NCBI RefSeq assembly: GCF_002101585.1
Contig: NZ_LQOT01000018.1
Span: 24,898 to 88,897 of the forward strand
Reading direction: 5' to 3'
Length of the DNA stretch: 64,000 bases
From: Mycolicibacter engbaekii
GTDB lineage: Bacteria; Actinomycetota; Actinomycetes; Mycobacteriales; Mycobacteriaceae
Shown: positions 58,848 to 64,000 of the stretch, piece by piece
Layout of the letters: each line of letters begins with the position of its first letter
How positions within the stretch are numbered: the first letter of the stretch is position 1
Notes under the pieces: generated by a model
What the model saw: the letters and a program-made list of their open reading frames with translations, nothing else
What the model was told of the DNA's origin: nothing
Databases searched by the model: none
Made by a program: the position numbers and the translations under genes

Positions 58848-60227
58848 GTGAGCGTCCTGCTCTTCGGGGTCTCGCACCGCAGCGCCCCCGTCTCAGTACT
58901 CGAGCAGCTCAGCACCGCTGAATCCGACCAGGTCAAGATCGTCGAGCGAGTGCTGCAGTCACCGCTCGTCACCGAGGCGATGATTCTGTCGACCTGCAAC
59001 CGGGTCGAGGTGTATGCCGTCGTCGACGCGTTCCACGCCGGGTTGTCGGCGATCGGCCAGGTGCTCTCCGACCACTCCGGCATGCCGATGGCCGACCTGA
59101 CCAAGTTCGCCTATGTGCGTTACAGCGAGGCAGCCGTCGAGCACCTGTTCACGGTGGCCAGCGGCCTGGACTCCGCCGTTGTCGGCGAGCAGCAGGTGCT
59201 GGGCCAGGTGCGCCGTGCCTACGCCTCCGCCGAGGCCAACGGCAGTGTCGGCCGGGTGCTGCACGAACTGGCGCAACGGGCGCTGTCGGTGGGCAAGCGG
59301 GTGCACTCCGAGACCGGCATCGACGCCGCCGGCGCGTCGGTGGTGTCGGTGGCCCTGAACATCGCGGCCAAACAGCTGGGCGAAGACGCACTGCGGGGCC
59401 GCACGGCGGTGGTGATCGGCGCCGGGTCGATGGGTGCGCTCTCGGCGGCCCACCTGGTGCGTGCCGGGATCGAACACATCCACGTGGTCAACCGCTCGCT
59501 GCCGCGCGCGCAGCGATTGGCCCGCAAAGTCCGCGACACCGGTGTGACCGCCGACGCCGTCGCCCTGGACCGGATGGCCGCCGCCCTGGCCGGCGCCGAC
59601 ATCGTGGTGAGCTCCACCGGAGCGGTGAGCCCGGTGGTGTCTCTGGCCGATGTGCACCATGCGTTGGCCGGGGGCAACCGCGACGAGGTGACCCAGCCGA
59701 TGGTGATCTGCGACCTGGGCATGCCACGCGACGTCGACGCCGCGGTCGCCGGGCTGCCCGGGGTGCGGGTCATCGACATGGACCGGATTCAGCGCGAGCC
59801 GTCGGCGCAGGTTGCGACGTCGGACACCGAGGCCGCGCGCGGCATCGTGGCCCGCGAGGTGGCCACCTATCTGGCCGGCCAGCGGATGGCCGAGGTCACC
59901 CCCACCGTGACCGCGCTGCGCCAGCGTGCCGCCGACGTGGTCACCGCCGAGCTGCTGCGGCTGGACCACCGGCTGCCGGACCTGCAGGCCGCCCAGCGCG
60001 AGGAGGTGGCGCGCACCGTGCACCGCGTCGTCGACAAGCTGCTGCACGCCCCCACCGTGCGGGTGAAGCAACTCGCCAGTTCGCCCGGCGGCGACAGCTA
60101 CGCCGAGGCGTTGCGCGAGTTGTTCGAGCTCGACCCGACTGCGGTGGACGCGGTGGCCACCGCCGGCGAATTGCCCATGATTCCGGGTGGGCTCGATGTC
60201 GGCGCCGAAACCGGGTCGGCCGGGTAG
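58848..60227 (+). CDS. hemA: Glutamyl-tRNA reductase
   Basis: A 459-residue enzyme reducing glutamyl-tRNA to glutamate-1-semialdehyde, the first committed step of the C5 heme pathway. [12 protein letters not shown], the nucleophile Cys in [23 protein letters not shown], the NADPH loop [12 protein letters not shown] and the C-terminal dimerisation helix are intact. GTG 58848 is chosen because the product then begins [11 protein letters not shown] as in M. tuberculosis; GTG 58815 would add 11 residues and put the start next to the operator. It begins the hemA-hemC-hemD-hemB operon. Confidence 0.97.
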   Translation: MSVLLFGVSHRSAPVSVLEQLSTAESDQVKIVERVLQSPLVTEAMILSTCNRVEVYAVVDAFHAGLSAIGQVLSDHSGMPMADLTKFAYVRYSEAAVEHLFTVASGLDSAVVGEQQVLGQVRRAYASAEANGSVGRVLHELAQRALSVGKRVHSETGIDAAGASVVSVALNIAAKQLGEDALRGRTAVVIGAGSMGALSAAHLVRAGIEHIHVVNRSLPRAQRLARKVRDTGVTADAVALDRMAAALAGADIVVSSTGAVSPVVSLADVHHALAGGNRDEVTQPMVICDLGMPRDVDAAVAGLPGVRVIDMDRIQREPSAQVATSDTEAARGIVAREVATYLAGQRMAEVTPTVTALRQRAADVVTAELLRLDHRLPDLQAAQREEVARTVHRVVDKLLHAPTVRVKQLASSPGGDSYAEALRELFELDPTAVDAVATAGELPMIPGGLDVGAETGSAG

Positions 60228-60232
60228 ACGTT

Positions 60233-61168
60233 TTGGATCCAGTAATCCGCATCGGCACCCGGGGCAGCTTGTTGGCCACCACCCAGGCCGGAACCATCCG
60301 CGACGCCCTGGTGGCCGCCGGGCACCCCGCCGAACTGGTCGTGATCAGCACCGCCGGCGACGTCACCTCGGGGCCCATCCCCAACATCGGCGTGGGCGTG
60401 TTCACCGCCGAGCTGCGTGAGGCCATCCTCGACGGCCGGGTCGACGCCGCCGTGCACTCACACAAGGATCTCCCGACCGCTGCCGACCCCCGGTTCCTGA
60501 TCGCGGCCACACCGCGCCGTGAGGACCCTCGAGACGCGCTGGTGGCACGCGACGGACTGGTGCTCGGAGAGTTGCCGGCGGGTGCCGTCGTGGGCACTTC
60601 GTCGCCCCGGCGGGCCGCACAGCTTAGAGCACTGGGTCTCGGTTTGGAAATTCGCCCCCTACGAGGCAACCTAGATAGCAGGTTGAACAGGGTAAGCAGC
60701 GGCGAACTCGACGCCATCGTGGTAGCCCGGGCGGGTCTGGCCCGGCTGGGACGCCTCGATGCCGTCACCGAGACGTTGGAGCCGGTACAGATGTTGCCGG
60801 CTCCGGCCCAAGGGGCACTGGCGGTGGAGTGCCGCGCCGGTGATGCCGCACTGGCGGCGCTGCTGGCGGAGTTGGATGACGCCGACACCCGCACGGCGGT
60901 CACCGCCGAGCGGACCCTGCTCGCTGAACTGGAGGCCGGTTGTTCCGCACCGGTGGGCGCGATCGCCGAAGTGGTCGAGTCCATCGATGAGGACGGCCGG
61001 GTCTTCGAAGAGCTGTCGCTGCGCGGTTGCGTGGCGGCGCTGGACGGATCCGACGTGATCCGCGCGTCCGGCATCGGCAGTCCGGACCGTGCCCGGGAAC
61101 TGGGCGTGTCGGTCGCGGCGGAACTGTTCGAGTTGGGGGCGCGCGAGTTGATGTCGGAAGCGCGGTGA
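60233..61168 (+). CDS. hemC: Porphobilinogen deaminase (hydroxymethylbilane synthase)
   Basis: A 311-residue enzyme that joins four porphobilinogens. [35 protein letters not shown] and the cofactor-binding Cys in [10 protein letters not shown] are present. The start appears to be TTG at 60233, five bases after the hemA stop, with GGGTAG upstream; there is no ATG or GTG in a better position. TTG starts are uncommon but the N-terminal strand would otherwise be lost. Confidence 0.95.
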   Translation: MDPVIRIGTRGSLLATTQAGTIRDALVAAGHPAELVVISTAGDVTSGPIPNIGVGVFTAELREAILDGRVDAAVHSHKDLPTAADPRFLIAATPRREDPRDALVARDGLVLGELPAGAVVGTSSPRRAAQLRALGLGLEIRPLRGNLDSRLNRVSSGELDAIVVARAGLARLGRLDAVTETLEPVQMLPAPAQGALAVECRAGDAALAALLAELDDADTRTAVTAERTLLAELEAGCSAPVGAIAEVVESIDEDGRVFEELSLRGCVAALDGSDVIRASGIGSPDRARELGVSVAAELFELGARELMSEAR

Positions 61169-61201
61169 AACGGTGCGTGGGGAAGTGACTGGGAGTAACG
61201 A

Positions 61202-62905
61202 ATGGCTCGCCAAGTGAGCGTGCGAGGGCAGAAGCCCAAGCCGGGCCGCATTGTGTTCGTCGGCTCGGGTCCGGGCGATCCGGGCCTGCTGACGACGCGG
61301 GCGCGGACGGCGCTGACGAACGCCGCACTGGTGTTCGTCGACCCCGACGTGCCCGAGGCGGTGCTGGCGCTGGTCGGCACGGACCTGCCTCCTGTGGCCG
61401 GTCCGGTGCCCCCGGCCCCGAAAGCGGATAAGGCCGACGACGCGGCCGGCGACGACGCCGCCGAGGCCGTCGACGAGGCCGCGACCGTTCCGGGCGGGCC
61501 GGACATCCGGCCGGCGCTGGGCGAGCCGGCCGAGGTGGCCAAGACCCTGACCGCGGAGGCCCGCTCGGGCTCCGACGTGGTGCGACTGGTGGCCGGGGAC
61601 CCGCTGTCGATCGACGCGGTGATCACCGAGGTCAGCGCGGTCGCCCGGACCAATATCGCGTTCGAGATCGTGCCGGGCCTGCCCGCGACCAGCGCAGTGC
61701 CCACCTACGCCGGTCTGCCGCTCGGTTCGTCGCACACCGTGGCCGACGTCCGCGACCCGGAGGTCGACTGGGCCGCCCTGGCCGCGGCCCCGGGGCCGCT
61801 GATCTTGCAGGCCACCACCTCGCACCTGCCGGAGGCAGCCCGCACTTTGATCGAGTACGGACTGTCCGACGGCACCCCGTGCGTCGTCACCACCTCGGGC
61901 ACCACCTGCGCGCAGCGCTCGGTCGAGTCCAGCCTCGGCGGTCTGACGGAGGCTTCGGCGCTGGCCAGCATCGATCCGGTCATCCTGCCCAACGGCCAGG
62001 AGACCTCAGCCGGTCCACTGGTGGTGACCATCGGCAAGACCGTCAACAACCGGGCCAAGCTGAACTGGTGGGAGAGCCGCGCACTGTATGGCTGGACGGT
62101 CCTGGTGCCGCGCACCAAGGACCAGGCGGGCGAGATGAGCGACCGGCTGGTCGGGCACGGCGCCTCGCCGATCGAGGTCCCGACCATCGCCGTGGAGCCC
62201 CCGCGGAGCCCGGCCCAGATGGAGCGGGCGGTCAAGGGTTTGGTGGACGGCCGCTACCAGTGGGTGGTGTTCACCTCGACCAACGCGGTGCGCGCCGTGT
62301 GGGAGAAGTTCGCCGAGTTCGGTCTGGACGCTCGCGCGTTCTCCGGGGTGAAGATCGCCTGCGTCGGCGAGGCCACCGCGGAACGCGTCCGGGCCTTCGG
62401 GATCAGCCCTGAGCTGGTGCCGTCCGGCGAGCAGTCCTCGCTGGGCCTGCTCGACGAGTTCCCGCCCTACGACGACGTCTTCGACCCGGTGAACCGGGTG
62501 CTGTTGCCGCGTGCCGACATCGCCACCGAGACGCTGGCCGAAGGCCTGCGTGAACGTGGCTGGGAGATCGAGGACGTCACCGCTTACCGCACCGTGCGGG
62601 CCGCTCCGCCGCCGGCGAACATCCGCGAGATGATCAAGACCGGTGGGTTCGACGCGGTGTGCTTCACCTCGAGTTCGACGGTGCGCAACCTGGTCGGCAT
62701 CGCCGGCAAGCCGCACGCTCGCACCCTGGTGGCCTGCATCGGGCCCAAGACCGCTGAGACGGCGGCCGAATTCGGGCTGCGGGTGGACGTGCAGCCCGAG
62801 ACCGCCGCGGTGGGGCCACTGGTCGACGCACTGGCCGAGCACGCCGCCCGACTGCGGGCCGAGGGTGCGTTGCCCCCGCCGCGTAAGAAGAGCCGTAGGC
62901 GCTGA
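61202..62905 (+). CDS. hemD: Fused SUMT-like/uroporphyrinogen-III synthase
   Basis: A 567-residue fusion. Residues about 18-290 resemble uroporphyrinogen-III C-methyltransferase (FVGSGPGDPGLLTTRAR; PGLPATSAVPTYAGLPLG), and about 290-550 are a HEM4 synthase (TVLVPRTKDQAGEMSDRL; VVFTSTNAVRAVWEK). An acidic Ala/Asp/Glu insertion at about 75-100 interrupts the first domain, as in mycobacterial orthologues. The methyltransferase part may have lost activity; cyclisation of hydroxymethylbilane is the expected role. It ends in a basic tail. Confidence 0.95.
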   Translation: MARQVSVRGQKPKPGRIVFVGSGPGDPGLLTTRARTALTNAALVFVDPDVPEAVLALVGTDLPPVAGPVPPAPKADKADDAAGDDAAEAVDEAATVPGGPDIRPALGEPAEVAKTLTAEARSGSDVVRLVAGDPLSIDAVITEVSAVARTNIAFEIVPGLPATSAVPTYAGLPLGSSHTVADVRDPEVDWAALAAAPGPLILQATTSHLPEAARTLIEYGLSDGTPCVVTTSGTTCAQRSVESSLGGLTEASALASIDPVILPNGQETSAGPLVVTIGKTVNNRAKLNWWESRALYGWTVLVPRTKDQAGEMSDRLVGHGASPIEVPTIAVEPPRSPAQMERAVKGLVDGRYQWVVFTSTNAVRAVWEKFAEFGLDARAFSGVKIACVGEATAERVRAFGISPELVPSGEQSSLGLLDEFPPYDDVFDPVNRVLLPRADIATETLAEGLRERGWEIEDVTAYRTVRAAPPPANIREMIKTGGFDAVCFTSSSTVRNLVGIAGKPHARTLVACIGPKTAETAAEFGLRVDVQPETAAVGPLVDALAEHAARLRAEGALPPPRKKSRRR

Positions 62906-62918
62906 CGGTGATTTCCCT

Positions 62919-62985
62919 CGCGTTGACTCTGCGTACACCGCGGAAAAGTGCGAGTGACATCCCGGGTGGGCGCAGAGTCAACGCG
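62919..62985. repeat. Perfect 15-bp inverted repeat just upstream of hemB
   Basis: CGCGTTGACTCTGCG at 62919-62933 is mirrored exactly by CGCAGAGTCAACGCG at 62971-62985, with a 37-nt spacer. The right arm ends 5 nt before the hemB ATG, so the hairpin would cover its translation initiation region. It may be a regulatory hairpin or a small mobile repeat. Confidence 0.85.
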
Positions 62986-62990
62986 GGATC

Positions 62991-63962
62991 ATGAGGCAAC
63001 GCCCGCGCCGGCTGCGCTCCACCGCGGCGTTGCGCCGACTGGTGGCCGAGACCTCGCTGGAGCCCAGGCACCTGGTGCTGCCGATGTTCGTCGCCGACGG
63101 CATCGACGAACCGCGGGAAATCGGTTCCATGCCCGGGGTGTACCAGCACACCCGCGACTCGTTGCGCGCCGCGGCCGCCGAGGCGGTGGCGGCCGGGGTC
63201 GGCGGGCTGATGCTGTTCGGGGTTCCGGCGGCGGCCGACAAAGACAGCACGGGATCGGCCGGTGTTGCCGCCGACGGCGTGCTCAACCGCGCGCTGCGCG
63301 ATCTGGCCGCTGACCTCGGCGATGCCACCGTGTTGATGGCCGACACCTGCCTGGATGAGTTCACCGATCACGGGCACTGCGGCGTGCTCGACGAACGGGG
63401 CCGGGTCGACAACGACGCCACTTTGGAATGCTATGTAGAACTTGCTGTGGCGCAAGCAGATTCGGGAGCCCACGTGGTCAGCCCGAGCGGCATGATGGAT
63501 GGCCAGGTGGCCGCGATCCGGGATGGGCTGGATGCCGCCGGATACGGCGATGTGGTGATCCTGGCCTACGCCGCGAAGTTCGCGTCGGCGTTCTACGGCC
63601 CGTTCCGTGAGGCAGTGGCCTCCACCCTGGCCGGCGACCGGCGCACCTACCAGCAGGAACCCGGCAATGCCCGCGAGGCGCTGCGCGAAGTCACGCTCGA
63701 CCTCGCCGAGGGAGCCGACATCGTGATGGTCAAGCCCGCCATGGGGTACCTGGACGTGATAGCGGCCACCGCCGCCATGTCCTCGGTTCCGGTCGCCGCC
63801 TACCAGGTCTCCGGCGAGTACGCGATGATCGCGGCGGCTGCCGCCAACGGCTGGGTCGACGGGCGTTCGGCGGCGCTGGAATCCCTGATCGGTATCCGGC
63901 GTGCCGGGGCCGACATCGTGCTGACGTACTGGGCGGCCGAAGCGGCCGGTTGGCTGGCGTGA
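62991..63962 (+). CDS. hemB: Delta-aminolevulinic acid dehydratase (porphobilinogen synthase)
   Basis: A 323-residue enzyme condensing two aminolevulinates to porphobilinogen. Schiff-base lysines lie in AYAAKFASAFYGP and VMVKPAMGYLD. The metal loop reads DTCLDEFTDHGHCG: it keeps two cysteines of the zinc type but has Asp at the middle position, as I recall for the M. tuberculosis enzyme. ATG 62991 lies just after the inverted repeat. Gene order hemA-hemC-hemD-hemB is standard for mycobacteria, and the stop overlaps the next start. Confidence 0.96.
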   Translation: MRQRPRRLRSTAALRRLVAETSLEPRHLVLPMFVADGIDEPREIGSMPGVYQHTRDSLRAAAAEAVAAGVGGLMLFGVPAAADKDSTGSAGVAADGVLNRALRDLAADLGDATVLMADTCLDEFTDHGHCGVLDERGRVDNDATLECYVELAVAQADSGAHVVSPSGMMDGQVAAIRDGLDAAGYGDVVILAYAAKFASAFYGPFREAVASTLAGDRRTYQQEPGNAREALREVTLDLAEGADIVMVKPAMGYLDVIAATAAMSSVPVAAYQVSGEYAMIAAAAANGWVDGRSAALESLIGIRRAGADIVLTYWAAEAAGWLA

Positions 63963-64000
63963 CGGCCCCGCCCGAGGGCACCCGCCCCCCGGCCGAGGTC
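63959..64000 (+). CDS. Start of the gene after hemB (partial, Rv0513-like position)
   Basis: GTG 63959 overlaps the hemB stop (GTGA) and the frame stays open to the window edge, giving 14 codons (VTAPPEGTRPPAEV). By synteny a small membrane protein like Rv0513 is expected, but too little is visible for a family call. Confidence 0.45.
   Translation, partial: MTAPPEGTRPPAEV

Overview
The window is chromosomal DNA from a high-GC actinomycete and almost certainly from a non-tuberculous member of the Mycobacteriaceae. From memory of the M. tuberculosis H37Rv map, the gene order follows Rv0472c to Rv0513: hbhA, deoC, murB, lprQ, mshA, gpm1, senX3-regX3, the Rv0496-Rv0502 block, serB1 and hemA-hemC-hemD-hemB. 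Mycothiol synthesis, HbhA, bS22 and frequent leaderless gene starts agree with this. The exact species cannot be named from the sequence.

Layout. 1-4219: end of a TetR gene, a DUF445 membrane protein, an XRE regulator, hbhA, two small membrane or secreted proteins and deoC. 4236-10078: an accessory island with an isochorismatase-like hydrolase, an HxlR regulator and a divergent soluble diiron monooxygenase operon (beta, coupling protein, alpha, reductase, rhodanese) in the order of group 4 alkene monooxygenases. 10116-22402: two DUF2993 proteins, a nitrilase-like amidohydrolase, DUF2505, murB, lprQ, an SDR, a cysteine-rich leader peptide, a ROK regulator, mshA, a YbjN-like protein, a WS/DGAT-like acyltransferase and gpm1. 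22533-24450: senX3, an 18-codon linking ORF and regX3.

24451-47547 is the main accessory block, replacing what in H37Rv is Rv0492c-Rv0494. It begins with a three-gene lipopeptide-type pathway. The first gene is FAAL-ACP-KS-AT-KR-ACP. The second is C-A-PCP followed by two KASIII-like domains, one with a complete Cys-His-Asn triad and one in which all three positions are lost. The third is an extended SDR. There is no thioesterase or reductase release domain, so the tandem KASIII pair probably releases or extends the chain. Next come an ECF-type importer with a long leader, and on the other strand an amidase, a covalent-flavin oxidase and a MacB-like ABC exporter.

47746-63962 returns to the core order: Rv0495c-like, exopolyphosphatase family, Rv0497-Rv0499-like, proC, Rv0500A-like, bS22, Rv0501- and Rv0502-like, a HadA-like dehydratase, serB1, a SnoaL-like protein, a glutaredoxin-like protein and the heme operon hemA-hemC-hemD-hemB. 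cmaA2 and mmpS2-mmpL2, expected from H37Rv, are absent.

Most interesting signals: the KASIII-terminated FAAL/PKS/NRPS pathway; a leaderless polycysteine ORF upstream of the ROK regulator-mshA operon, a plausible cysteine-sensing attenuator for mycothiol synthesis; the alkene-monooxygenase-like operon without the usual epoxide-processing genes nearby; many TANNNT boxes 6-7 nt before start codons; and several operator-like or hairpin inverted repeats upstream of regulators, the PKS, hemA and hemB.
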